Shown: piece by piece, positions 46,991-57,771 of the stretch
How positions within the stretch are numbered: position 1 is the stretch's first letter
Layout: each line of letters begins with the position of its first letter
From: Eucalyptus grandis
Lineage: Eukaryota > Streptophyta > Magnoliopsida > Myrtales > Myrtaceae
Assembly (NCBI RefSeq): GCF_016545825.1
Contig: NC_052618.1
Location: 16,133,561 to 16,197,560 of the forward strand
DNA length: 64,000 bases
Reading direction: 5' to 3'
Position numbers and translations under genes: made by a program
Notes under the pieces: generated by a model
Databases searched by the model: none
The model's input: the letters and a program-made list of their open reading frames with translations, nothing else
Told to the model about the DNA's origin: nothing

Positions 46991-47620
46991 ATGGAAGAGG
47001 AAATGGAGTCAATGAAATCAAACCAAGTGCGGGAACCGGATTTGATCTTCGCAAAAGGACGCAGAGCTATTGGGAACAAATGGGTTCTCAAAATAAAGCG
47101 AAAGGCTGATGGCTCGATTGAAAGGCATAAGGCTCGCCTTGTGGCGAATGGATATAATCAACAGGAAGGAATTGATTATGAAGATACGTTTTCTCTGTAG
47201 TGAGATTTACCTCAATTCGCATTATTCGGCAATAGTGGCTAGTCCGGATCTTGAATTACATCAAATGGATGTAAAGACTGCTTTCCTTAATGGAGAATTG
47301 GAGGAAGAGATATATATGGAACAACCTGTTGGTTTCATAGTGAAAGGCCAAAAGAAGAAAAAGTATGTCGACTTTTGAGGTCGATATATGGTCTTAAGCG
47401 ATCATCAAGACAATGGTATATACGCTTTCATAATGCCATAATGGCATATGATTTTACGATGATTGATGAGGATCATTGCGTATATATCAAAAGATCCAAG
47501 GATCAATTTGTGATCATATCATTATATGTTGATGATATACTAATTGCTGGAAGCAATATGGAGTTTGTTAAGATTGTCAAAAGTTGGTTGTCTTCCAACT
47601 TTGAGATGAGATATGGGTGA
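46991..47620 (+). pseudogene. copia reverse transcriptase, broken into three frames
   Basis: Successive frames carry [30 protein letters not shown], then [21 protein letters not shown], then YGLKRSSRQWY and the catalytic YVDDILIAGSN. Two frameshifts and a TAG separate them. Confidence 0.9.
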
Positions 47621-48065
47621 GGCTGCATACATTCTTGGAGTTAAGATTTCAAGAGATCGTTCGAAGAGATCGTTGTCTCTTTCGTAAGAAACTTATATAA
47701 ACAAAGTTCTAGAACGGTTTCGTATGCAAGATTGTAAACCCATAGACACTCCTATTGCAAAAGGTGAAGGATTAAGCCACAGACTGTGTCCAAGGACTCC
47801 ACAAGAGAAGGAACAAATGAAACATGTTCCTTATGCAAGTCTTTGTTGGGAGCTTGATGTACACTATGATGTGTACAAGACCCGACATATGTTTTGCAGT
47901 TGGAATGGTGAGTAGATACCAATCCAATCCAGGTCCAGCACATTGAAAAGCCGTTAAAGAGAATACTGAGGTATCGAAGGAAGCTGCTGATTACAAGTTG
48001 AATTACCAAGGAAAGGATCTGCGACTTGAAGGCTATTCGAGATGCTGATTGGGGAGGAGATTTAG

Positions 48066-48422
48066 ATGAAAGAAAATCTACCTCAGGATTTGCTTTCTTC
48101 TTTGAGCAATGGTGCCATATCATGGAGTAGTAAGAAGCAAACATGCATAGCCTTATCCACGATGGAAGCTGAGTTCGTGGCATTATCGACGAGCATTATA
48201 CAAGCGGTTTGGCTTAAGAGATTCTTGGATCATTTAGGTGTTATTGAGAAAGCTGCAAATCAATTATTGGTTAACTGTGATAGCCAAGCAGCTATAGCAT
48301 ACACCAAAGATCCAAAGTATCATGGCAAGACCAAACATATAGATACCAAGTATAACTTTGTCAAGGATATGGTTGCACGAAAGGATGTGAACTTGAGTAC
48401 ATATCTACGCATAGAATGGTAG
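48066..48422 (+). pseudogene. copia RNase H
   Basis: 118-codon frame with SWSSKKQTCIALSTMEAEFVALS and NCDSQAAIAYTKDPKYHGKTKHID, the copia RNase H region. The N-terminal catalytic part (ysDADWggd-like) lies just upstream in another frame (DADWGGD, about 48040-48060). Confidence 0.85.
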
Positions 48423-48424
48423 CA

Positions 48425-49644
48425 GATCCTATGACAAAGCCAATACCTAGAGATGTGTTTGTGGTCATGTAAAATCTCTAGGATTGCGTAGAGTCTGATG
48501 TACTGGATTGTAATTTCCCTGAGTTGTTCACATTTATGAACTAGTGTTGTTTCATTATTAATGCCTATGAATCTTTGTATGATCTTTATGCATCTTAATG
48601 CTCAGTGCATTATTTTAAGTTGAGAAGTATGTCGGACAGATATAAGATTAGCCCACTCACACGGGTAATCGCCTCGTTTCTTGTGTGATAAATAGAGATG
48701 AGACTGATTTTAAGCTTATTATCTAGGTGATAATCGAGAGCTCAAGCTTAAAATACGTATGTCGCCTTAACTAAGTGTTAAGATGAGGACATAATACTTA
48801 CGATGTCCGAAAGTGAAATACCCCACATATTTTGCTTTATCTGTCTACGATGCCAGATGTGAGTTCTATGAATTTTGTGATTGAGTAGATATGTGAACTC
48901 AAGTTAGACATTAGGTATGTCTGAACTATCATCTGTACGGTATTGAAAAGTGTAGACATACGCTCCATGGGAAAGGAGTTAATACCGTAATACGTATTTC
49001 ATACTACGTATGCATAAGACGACCAATAAGAGTGGCAAAAAGTTTGATCTCAACTTTTATGACGTGTGAGACTCTTGAGGAAAGAGTTCCTCAATTTTTG
49101 TCCCCTCATGACTCTTACTTATTCTCAAGATTTCTATTTAGTGTTTGCTATCTTAGGATGTTGCCAATGGTCATGTGTTTGATTCGATCTAATGGGACAT
49201 TTCTAGAAAAGCAAGCTGAACTGAAATTGAGAGTTTGAAGGAAAGAGGAAGATCGATTTTGGAGAATCACATTATAGTTTTGTATTCACTGGTCGACCAA
49301 TTATAACTGTCTTTGTGATAATTATAATTGTGAATACAATATATATCATTGTTTAAAAGAGATCGAGAGAGATATAAATGTGATCGATCGATCTAGGGTA
49401 CTGCATACTAAATCTACTCGGAGTATGACGCCCATTAATGAGATGCTATATATTCCTAACAGATGTATAGCAACGAGCTCTCAAAGTATGCTGGTCGCAC
49501 GGATTATTCACCGGTATGAATGTTGAAGAGAGGTAAAGAGAATATTGTTCGGCCCACCATGTTAAGAGAGAGTCTATGATGGATTATTCTCGATGGGCCC
49601 GAGTGGGGCCTGTCCGCCCATGTTGGTTTTGGACCACCATGTGC
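48425..49644. other. copia 3' non-coding region
   Basis: Long non-coding stretch between RNase H and the polypurine tract. No extra (env-like) frame was recognised. Confidence 0.6.
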
Positions 49645-49654
49645 GAGTGGGAGA
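49645..49654 (+). promoter_or_regulatory. Polypurine tract of copia element
   Basis: GAGTGGGAGA immediately before the 3' LTR; primes plus-strand synthesis. Confidence 0.75.
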
Positions 49655-50084
49655 TGAAGGCTTTATTTGATTTGGGCTTAAGGCCCATCCGCCAAAGTTG
49701 GGCCAGAAAGCCCGGTCCACGGGAATAAGGCCCGTGGAAAGAGGAGGTATAAAAGGGAGGAGAGAGAGAGAGAGAAGAGGTTGGTTGAAATCAGAATTCA
49801 CGTCGTCTCTCTCCCGCGTATTCTCTCTCAAAAGACAAAAGAAAAGACAAAGTAAGCATACGGCTTGTTCTTCCTCCCTTCAAGACTTCACCGGATCGAA
49901 TTGCTCAATTTCTCTTCCTCCATCAACGTCGGTATTTAATCTGTGGCTAAAGGTACGCTCGAATCCGTGGTGTGCTTTAGGATCGGTGATGCGTGTTCGT
50001 TTTCCCGGGCTTCGTCTTCCGCATTGATTTAGGGGTTCGATTTAGTGTCGAATCCGGTATTTCGGGATCGAGTCATTCCCAACA
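49655..50084 (+). repeat. 3' LTR of copia element
   Basis: 430 bp, TGAAGGC...CCCAACA, TATAAAA at 49748-49754. Confidence 0.92.
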
Positions 50085-50475
50085 CTAGCCATAGGCGAGG
50101 GTCACCTTCTCTTGAGCTAGGTTTGCCCTTGCTAGTTACCCCTCACCCAAATTTGTGTAGAGGCCCTTGCCAGCCACCTCTTGCCCAAGTGAGAATTGTG
50201 ACGCCCTTGCCTAGGTCTTCGCAAGCACGATTGCCTTGACTGATCACGGGTGAAAGGGAACAAAAAGAGAAAAAAAGAAAATAAAATAAAAGAGTAAATA
50301 GATAAATTTAAAAATTTGCAAAAATCATTCCCCATCGAGCGAGTTTTTACCAAAATTTGTTGAAAATATCGCAAATTTATTTTCAAGATTAAATTGGCCA
50401 AAATTGAAAATTTATGACTGAATTAATCGTTGTATAAGAAGTAAAGATATTTTAGACAATTTTCCCACTTGTTAA
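50085..50475. mobile_element. Right part of the inverted-repeat element interrupted by copia
   Basis: GC-rich core (50090-50245; gcccttgcc, ctcacc words), A-rich filler, then a right arm (caaaattgaaaatttatgactgaatt...ttttagacaattttccc) as in the 1545-2203 family. The first five bases are the copia target duplication. Confidence 0.55.
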
Positions 50476-51053
50476 TGAGAACCCATTGCACTTTTTAATA
50501 CAAAATTTTTTATTTTTAAAATACTTCACCGCGCATTTTTTCACGAGGACAATTGATGCCTTGGACGATAATCAAATGTATGCATCATTTTAATATAAAC
50601 TAAACAATCAAATGTGTGCATCTTGTAATTAAGAACTTTTGACGATCAATTATTTTTTTGTTCAAGCTTCAAGTATAGAATATTGTGTTTTGAGCGCTAA
50701 TCGAACTTTCAAAATTTAGATAGAGATTGTTATCTATATGTCCATGTCGTTGTATGATATTAAGGATTGTACGTATTAAAAAGGATTAATATTATTAAAA
50801 ATTTCAAAATGGTATTTACATGTCTCATTTACCTTGAATTAATTTTTCATTTCATAAAAATTCCAAATTGATACCCTTGATAAAATTACCTCAAATTAAT
50901 TTCCATCTAAAAAAGAGTTAATACTAAGAGAGTTTGTGACTGCGAATGTTAGAATCACGGAGAGATGGTTATGATAAAGTTTGCCAATCATATTTGAATG
51001 TAACTGCAGACAAAAGGAGAGGAAATTGTTTGCTTATTTTGACTTTGTAATAG
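50476..51053. other. Remaining laccase intron 2
   Basis: AT-rich intron sequence ending in the acceptor before exon 3; nothing else seen. Confidence 0.5.
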
Positions 51054-51298
51054 GCACGGAGTTATGCAACCAAGAAATCCATGGTTCGATGGTCCGGAGT
51101 ACATAACACAATGTGCCATTCCAGTCGGTTTGAGCTTCACTTATGAAGTCAATTTCACCACGGAAGAAGGCACGGTTTGGTGGCATGCTCATAGTGATTG
51201 GACCCGTGCGAGTGTCCATGGCGCAATTGTCATTTATCCGGCCGAAGGAAGCACTTACCCCTTCCAACAGCCCGATGCAGATGAAGTTTTAGTCCTTG
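51054..51298 (+). pseudogene. Laccase relic exon 3
   Basis: Encodes GVMQPRNPWFDGPEYITQC and the second copper motif WWHAHSDW; acceptor TTTGTAATAG, donor GTATGT. Confidence 0.9.
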
Positions 51299-52035
51299 GT
51301 ATGTACGGAAATTTCCATGCCGCCTCCTCTTCATTTCAATAAGACCGACCATTTCGAGTTTTATATATACTCTAACCGATGCGCAGAACCCATGAGGGTT
51401 TGGACATTCACACCACAAAAGAAAAAAAATACAGCAGGTTAAAAGTAAGCGAGTGTTTTTCATTAATTAATCAATTTCATCAAACTAAATTTGTGAAAGT
51501 CTAGAAAATTAATTCGCGGAAAATTTATTTAGATTCATTTTGCATGGCATGCATGAAATTTGGTACGTACTAGAGCATTCTCAGTGGGTGCACATTTACG
51601 CACCTCTGCCCTTTGTTCTCAATGAAGGAAACGGTAAGGCCGCAAGAAGAAAGGAGGCATTTATGCATATTCATATATGTCCATTTTCTCCTAAAATGAA
51701 CAATAGTTCTTTCAAGTGCTGATAAATTAGAACCTATACCGCAATTTAGTATTTTGGTAGCAACTAAAAATCTTATAGTGGAACGCGAATGTCATAAGAC
51801 GCTCGTGCTCATGAGCAGGAACCTTAAAGAGTAAGTATTTCGAGGATATAACGAGTATTTTCTCCGGACAGGGAGAGAAAAAAGAGTCGTTTAACCGTAG
51901 ATAAATAAGAGCTACTGCATTATGTTCTATTTAAAATGATTTCATGATATGGTTTCCAAGACAAAAAGGGTATCTCGGACTTGTAATTGATGGTGGATTA
52001 TTAAGCGTTTTGTTCCTCCTTTTTTTCTCTGAAAG

Positions 52036-52161
52036 GGTCCTGGTACATAGATGATTATCAAGAGCTGGTTGACTATGACTTGGCTGAAGGTACAGACTTG
52101 CCCACCTCAGATGCATACACCATCAATGGCCAGCCAGGGGACTTTTGCCCCTGCTCCAACG
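52036..52161 (+). pseudogene. Laccase relic exon 4
   Basis: Acceptor TCTGAAAG; encodes SWYIDDYQELV..SDAYTINGQPGDFCPCSN; donor GTATGT. Confidence 0.9.
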
Positions 52162-52269
52162 GTATGTTGCAGTCCAAAACGACGTTGCCAAATTGGAACA
52201 TGCCTAGATCCAGTACCTATGTTACAAATTCTTGTATTCTTTTCCTTTTTGTTACTTGCATGGTTGCAG

Positions 52270-52845
52270 AATCGACCTACCGTTGGTATGTCGACTTCGG
52301 GAAGACCTACCACGTTCGGATAGTCAACGCAGACATGAATGCGGAGCTCTTCTAGCCATCGCAAGCCACAACCTCGTGGTTGTCGGCATGGACGGAGGGT
52401 ACGTGAAGCCCTTCGTCACCGACTACATCATGATCTCTCCGGGGCAGACCATCGACGTGCTGCTTGTGGCCAATCAGTCACTCGGCCACTACTACATCGT
52501 CGCTCGGCAGTACTACTCCGGGAAACTGCTATACACCGAGTTCGACAAGACGAACGCGTCCGCCATCCTCCAGTACCGTGGGAGTTATGCCTCTCCCGAG
52601 GAACCCGAGCTCCCCGTTCACCTCCCATCCTACTATGACATCGATGCTCAAATCCAATTTACTCGGAAACTTCGAAGCTTAGCCAGCGTGGACCACCCCG
52701 TTGATGTTCCACTGGACATAAGTACCAGAATGTACGTCACGGCGTCGATAAACATCTTTTGGTATGCCAGTGAGCGGATGGGTTCGAGCTTGAATAATAT
52801 TTCTTGGGTCAACCCGAACACTGATGTACTCTCAGCCTACTACAG
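52270..52845 (+). pseudogene. Laccase relic exon 5 (one-base frameshift)
   Basis: Starts ESTYRWYVDFGKTYHVRIVNA. A base is missing at about 52354 (CTCTTCTAGCC), creating a stop; the frame resumes AIASHNLVVVGMDGG to VLSAYYR. Donor GTAACT. Confidence 0.9.
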
Positions 52846-53003
52846 GTAACTCATCCACTTCGAGGGGGTGAAAATTCTCTATTTCACACGATATAATTCT
52901 TTTGGTGTCTTAACTAATCTCGACTGTCGATGAGAATTTCATGTGCACAAATCGATGATTGAAATTTAATAAGGCACGGAAGGTGGAGAACCCATGTGCC
53001 CAC

Positions 53004-53024
53004 TATATATATATATATATATAT
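53004..53024. repeat. (TA)n microsatellite
   Basis: TA run in laccase intron 5. Confidence 0.9.
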
Positions 53025-53139
53025 CATGTGGTCATATACAAGCAATATAAACAGGATCGACAGCATCTCATTGCCAATAAAAATGAGATTTTTTTTGTAT
53101 TTTGATATCGCTATAACACCGACCGCATGATTGTTAAAG

Positions 53140-53498
53140 GAACACGAGTGGATTCTACACGACTGACTTCCCTGACCAGCCACCGACGTTCTTCAATTTC
53201 ACGGCGGACGATCTTCTAGTCAATACGACGGAGCCGATCCAGGGGACTAAAGTGAAGGTGCTGAACTATGGCGAAGAGGTGGAGATGGTGTATCAAGGGA
53301 CCAACATTCTGAACGCCTCGGTAGCTCACCCGATGCACTTGCACGGCTACACCTTCTACGTGGTCGGGGTCGGGGGAGGAAACTAGAACCCGGAGACCGA
53401 CCTGAAGACGTTCAACCTGATCGACCCACCTCGGCTGAACACTATTTCGATCCCAAGGAGCGGATGGGTTGCCGTCAGATTCAAAGCAACTAATCCCG
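53140..53498 (+). pseudogene. Laccase relic exon 6 (premature TAG)
   Basis: Encodes TSGFYTTDFPDQPPT and the third copper motif HPMHLHG. TAG about 53385 between GGGN and NPETD; ends ATNPG at a GTACGC donor. L1 sequence begins within about 30 bp. Confidence 0.88.
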
Positions 53499-53530
53499 GT
53501 ACGCACAATCACCATGGTGGGATGTTGGCG

Positions 53531-54268
53531 CGCTCGAGGTTTGGGCGTGACATTGGGAATAGGCAAAATCCTAACCATCATAGGAGAATGATCTAAGACT
53601 CCAGGAGGAAGAAACGATGCCTCAGAAAAGGAGAAAATAGAGTTCCAGGTCGAGTTAGTCAACACCCTGTCAATTTTCCTTTGTTTGCGAGTAGGACCAG
53701 AGGAAGCTGACCATGTAAATCTGTTCGCCACATATCTGAGATCATCCAACCCAGCTTGATTAAGACAATCGCCAAAGTCATTAAACGCCAGGATCCAATA
53801 GTTGGAACTATCAGCTCTATCGAAAGAAGACCGAATGGCATTGAAATCCCCTGCAATAATCCAGGGCGACTCCACAACTTGGAGACTAGACTGAATTAAG
53901 TCAACCCAAAGGGGTCTTCTCAAGATAAATGAGTGCTCCGCAAACACTACAGTGAGGATAAAAGAAATACCTCTCTTCAGACAAACCAGGCGGCCGTGGA
54001 TAGCTTGAGATGAGCAGGCAGATAAAGCAAAAGAGGCAGTCTCCGAGTTCCAACCCACCCAGATTCTTTCTCTAGGTGAGTGATCATTATTAGCGGTCCA
54101 ACACCATCCCGGAATGAGAGCATTCGAGACCAAAGGAAACGCCGCAGGGGAAATTTTAGTCTCCAAAATACCAACACAACTAAGGTGATTGGTTCTGACA
54201 AAATTTCTAATCTCAGCCTGCTTAAGGGGGGAACCGAGGGCCCTAATATTCCAAACTCCAAAAAACAT
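53531..54268 (-). CDS. LINE ORF2 apurinic/apyrimidinic-type endonuclease domain (truncated)
   Basis: The domain nicks target DNA for target-primed reverse transcription. The frame begins [12 protein letters not shown] (metal/phosphate Asn7), ETK (metal-binding Glu36), GDFNAI (Asp141, Asn143) and DHSP (Asp226, His227); all the motifs expected of an exonuclease-endonuclease-phosphatase fold are present and uninterrupted. LINE sequence ends near residue 246. The open frame then runs on by chance to 53216 through antisense laccase exon 6. A full ORF2 has more than 1,200 residues. Confidence 0.85.
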
Positions 54269-54288
54269 AGTGGGAAGGAAGAAGGGTG

Positions 54289-54672
54289 TTACCGTTTCTT
54301 GCCACCTCGTTTCTTCCCCGAGGAAATCTTTGGCTTTAGGCTCAGAGGAATAGCCGCATCAGCAGAAGCAGAGCGATGATTACCTTTTTGGCGACTAGGG
54401 ACAGCCACAATAGGTTCAGGAGGGAGCTGGGGAGGGGACGGCTCCTCAAGGATAGAAGACGCAACCACAAGGGGGGAGTCAAAATCACTTCCTCCAGAAC
54501 TAATGTCATCCACAACTTCATTATCTGAGGACGATGACGACTCCGGCATTGATCTTACAGGCGCCTGAAGTAGACCAAGATGTGAAGGAGCTAGGCAGGT
54601 ACCAGGAATGAGTTCAGGAGGAGGGGGGGCCTTCCTCACTGACTTTACCGGAGGAATCACAGTAGGCTCCAT
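54289..54672 (-). CDS. Probable C-terminal part of LINE ORF1
   Basis: 127-codon frame, Pro- and Ser-rich with an acidic SSSSSDNEVVDD patch and a basic end GKKRGGKKR, stopping about 20 bp before ORF2. Position and composition suit the tail of a plant L1 ORF1 (RNA-binding, gag-like). The zinc-knuckle part would lie upstream and is cut off. Confidence 0.5.
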   Translation of the reverse strand: MEPTVIPPVKSVRKAPPPPELIPGTCLAPSHLGLLQAPVRSMPESSSSSDNEVVDDISSGGSDFDSPLVVASSILEEPSPPQLPPEPIVAVPSRQKGNHRSASADAAIPLSLKPKISSGKKRGGKKR

Positions 54673-54718
54673 TATCTATGGTGCAGATAAATGAACTTCA
54701 ATTCTACAGGGAGGGGGC

Positions 54719-56789
54719 TGTTGACACCTCAATTTTACTTAGGTTAATTTTATTTTATTAAGTTTCTATTTTATTTCGGATAAATAAGATAATTGATAAA
54801 CAAACAAAAAAAAAAACAACAACAAAAGCCCAGCCCTTTTTTCTTTTCCCTTTCTTCCCCCTCCGCGTGGCCCATGTGGCCCATTTTCCCTTCACCCCTC
54901 GGCCCGGCCCCCTTTTCTCTCTTCTTCTTATTCCTTCCTTCCCTCTCCTTCGCCGCTGCAACTCACGCGCGCGAGGGAAGCCGACGCGCGAAGGACAGCC
55001 TACGGCTGATGAGAGTAGGCCGACGTTGGCCGAAGGGGATAAGATCGCAGGCGCCATCAATGCTAAGCGAGCTTCGCTGAAAGCTCGATGGGACACCGGT
55101 TCGGCGAGCGGAACCGGTGGGCAAGCCGGAGGCCGGCGACCGAACCCCTCTGTCGACCGGAGTTCCTTTGCCTATAAATAGGTGGCCGCAAGCATCGTCG
55201 GAGGGTGTGGCGAGCTCGGAAATCCTTCACTGAGAGACATTGGGAAGGATCGAAGGGCGAGCGCAAAGAGAGCTCGAGTCGCAAGCTCGGCCCACCCTCC
55301 ACCAGAGACTTCGGGGAGGGCGGGTGGCAGTGACTTCGAGAAGGTCGATCCGGCCGGTGGAGGCTCGGATCCGGCATGAGTGAGGAGAAATTAAGGCCGA
55401 GGAGGTCCGGTCGAGTTTTTTTGCCTGTTGTTGCCGCCGGACGCCGTGCCGCAGCCGTTCGCCTCGCCTCCCGACGCCGTTGCTTTGACGGCTTGTTGTC
55501 GTGCCCCACCTGCGGCCGTGATCGATCCGTCGACGCCGCGCAGATCGGGAAACCGAGTTGCCCAGCCACCACCATCCGGACGCCATCGCCACGGCGGTAG
55601 TGCTACCGCCACCACCGCCGTTGCCGTCGCCATAATTTCCCCACTCCACGGTCCAACTCTCGTCACTACGTCGGCCGCTGTCGCCGCCGCCGTTTCGTTG
55701 CCCCCCGCTGCCGCCATCCATTTTGTCGTCCCCATTTGTCGTGCCTCGGCGCGCGCGATTCGGGAACTTAGGGTTCCCAATTTTCCGGGTCGCGACCCCG
55801 GGTTGTCGGGTGAGACCCGGATTGGGAACCGGGTAGGGATTCCACAGTGCGGGCAGGGCTGAAGACCGGGTCGCGATTCGGATCCGGGTCGGGTAGGGTT
55901 TGCGGGGGAGCCGGGTCGCGGAACGGGTAGTGGACCGAATGTCGTCGGGCCGGCCGGGCGTCCCCCAAACGCCCGACCACGGCGTCGTTTTTGATTTAAA
56001 AAAAAAAGAAAAGAAAAAGCCGGAAAAATTCGAGTCGGGCCCGCGTAGCGCCCTTCCACATGATGGGTCGCCGGCCGGGTCGGACCCAACTCGCGGATCC
56101 GACCGAAGTCGATTTTATTTTATTATTTTAATATAAAATAATAAATATTTTATTTTCAAAAACAAAAATCAAAAGTATTTTATTTTCAAAAAATATTAAA
56201 AATGTTTTAATTTCCAGAAAATCGAAAAATATTAAAAAATTATTAAAAAATATTTTATTTTCCGAAAAATAAAAAAATCAAAAAAATTTCATATTTTCCA
56301 AAAAATGCCAAAAATCCAAAAAAAAACGCCAAAAATTCATGAAAAAGCCAAAAAAGACTTGTATTTTTCCAAAAATAAAAAAATCCCTTTTTATGTCAAA
56401 AAATGAGAAAATACTCAAAAATGTTTTTCCTCAAAAAATGCATGGAAAATCCCTCAAAAATCCAAAAGCCTTAGGGTTTAAATAAGATTAGGTACTGAAA
56501 GGGCATTAGTGATTAACTAGTGTAATCAAGTTTCCGATCCTAATTTCTCTGGTTGCGCAGGAGCAAGTATTTCTCCCGATACTTCGCTTGGGTTTCTAAT
56601 CGACCCACCCCAAACCGATTAGTGGCGACTCCATTTTAAAAATTGATTTATAGGTTAAAAACTCAAACTATTAAAGTCGTGAATTGGTGGACTTGGGAGA
56701 GTCCGGGCTTAACTAATTTCAGCCGAGCCATTAGCCTCTCCTTAGGCGCCCGTACCCGGTGCGGGCACCGAAGAAAAAAGGTCGCGACA
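54719..56789 (+). repeat. 5' LTR of second gag-only element
   Basis: 2,071 bp, TGTTGACACC...GGTCGCGACA, the same ends as the solo LTR at 36395. A TATA box at 55171-55182 is followed by a GC-rich leader (55190-56100) and an A-rich block (56105-56470). Confidence 0.8.
55171..55182 (+). promoter_or_regulatory. TATA box in LTR
   Basis: CCTATAAATAGG, upstream of the GC-rich leader as in the related LTRs. Confidence 0.65.
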
Positions 56790-56792
56790 GCT

Positions 56793-56811
56793 TACGCGAC
56801 TCACCGGGGAC
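56793..56811 (+). promoter_or_regulatory. Primer-binding site of second gag-only element
   Basis: TACGCGACTCACCGGGGAC region three bases after the LTR; parallels the block at 29810-29829. Confidence 0.55.
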
Positions 56812-56814
56812 TTT

Positions 56815-57771
56815 GAGGACTTAGGCCATTTTTATCTTTGTTTAAATGCTTTGCTGACTTGGGTTTTTTCTTTTGTGCAGGATAATAGCTTAAAGTTTTT
56901 TTATTCTGTTTAAATAAAATGTTTTGTGATTATAAACTGTTGTGCATGCTTTACTATTTTAAACACTACACATGGCACACACAACCCGACCGCCGGACCT
57001 GGGCCGCCATAGGATTTCTAGGATGGTGTTAAGAAAGATACGACCTCGAACGCGAGACTGCGATGTAGAGGTTGCCTTTCTTTTCCCCGAATTTCTTAGC
57101 CGAGGTTAGGAGGGTATGCTGCTAACGCGAGACTGCGATGGGCGGATATCCTTTTAATCTCAACAAACCTTCTCAGTTAGAAATCGAGCCGCACATATCA
57201 TGCGCATGTCTATGTGATTGCCATTAATTTCTCGTGTGAAGTAAGTTTTTATTTCATGTACCTTGCAATTTACTTACCTTCCTGTATATATTGAGTAGTC
57301 CATGATTAGTGTAGGATTTAATATCGCGGTCATCTAAATTTGAAAGTAATTGTCATAAAGTTTTTTTTTAAAGTTTAAAAAAAAATTGCAAAAAAATTAC
57401 TTTCAGTTGATGTTTTTATTCTCAAGCATGTTACAAAATTCTTTTCCGGCAAGAATTTTCATTTGCCTCAAAAAAAAAAAAAAAAAAAAGCGATAGAAAT
57501 CATTTTCAAAATTTGTTGCAACTCATGCTTTCTTCGCCTTTCAAATTGAATATCTTTTTAGCTCATGTTAACATGTCACGTGCCCTTTTTCAATCCATGC
57601 TTAGGAAATCGTCTACCTTTTCATGAATAAACGAAATGAGTAGGATTAGGTCGTCATCATGGACTGACTCCCTATCTACGCCTTGTATTCACACACACTT
57701 GCTTATTCATCAGGGTAATTACGGAACGTCAACGTTAGCCGATCTAGACTCGTTCAAAAGCAAGAGCAAGA
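56815..57771. other. Leader of second gag-only element
   Basis: Non-coding. Includes a segment (about 56975-57190) shared with 29370-29570 of the first element, with the phrase gcgagactgcgatg duplicated at about 57053 and 57128, and a poly(A) run at 57470-57489. Confidence 0.6.

Larger units (their letters stand above)
42810..50084 (+). mobile_element. Complete Ty1/copia retrotransposon, coding region degenerate
   Basis: 7,275 bp with LTRs at 42810-43243 and 49655-50084, CTAGC target duplications, a tRNA-iMet primer-binding site (43245-43256) and a polypurine tract (GAGTGGGAGA, 49645-49654). Domain order gag, protease, integrase, reverse transcriptase, RNase H is the copia order. Every domain is cut by stops or shifts. 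The leader is unusual: a very GC-rich stretch, a bZIP palindrome and a cluster of W-boxes, possibly inside a leader intron (43385-44057). It sits inside an inverted-repeat element in laccase intron 2. The LTRs are nearly identical, so insertion looks recent relative to the coding decay. Confidence 0.93.
42334..53498 (+). pseudogene. Laccase (plant multicopper oxidase) pseudogene, six exons visible
   Basis: Plant laccases are secreted blue copper oxidases that polymerise monolignols and flavonoids in the wall using O2. Exons, with GT-AG junctions in compatible phases: 42334-42429, 42590-42741, 51054-51298, 52036-52161, 52270-52845, 53140-53498. The product shows a signal peptide, [14 protein letters not shown], the first copper motif with Arg for Trp (HRHG), the second WWHAHSDW, SDAYTINGQPG, the long central cupredoxin region, and the third HPMHLHGYTFYVVG. 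Lesions: intron 2 swollen by nested insertions (42779-50475), a missing base at about 52354 after ELF, TAG at about 53385 where the family usually has an aromatic residue, and loss of the last exon(s) with the fourth copper motif (HCHxxxH), replaced by a minus-strand L1 fragment. Promoter elements remain. An active laccase cannot be made. Confidence 0.9.
53525..54718 (-). mobile_element. L1-type LINE fragment: end of ORF1 and endonuclease part of ORF2
   Basis: Minus-strand non-LTR element piece. Its 5' part is cut by the LTR at 54719, and its 3' part (reverse transcriptase, RNase H, poly(A)) is missing where it abuts the laccase relic. Ordinary LINE insertions lose the 5' end and keep the 3' end, so this piece needs a later deletion or rearrangement to explain it. 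Confidence 0.8.

Noticed and set aside
48066..49644. An extra env-like frame downstream of copia RNase H
   Set aside because: Only short frames follow RNase H, with no membrane or signal pattern that would support an envelope-like protein.
55063..56089. Frames of 164-232 codons in both directions
   Set aside because: GC-rich LTR leader again; Gly/Ala/Arg-rich without motifs.
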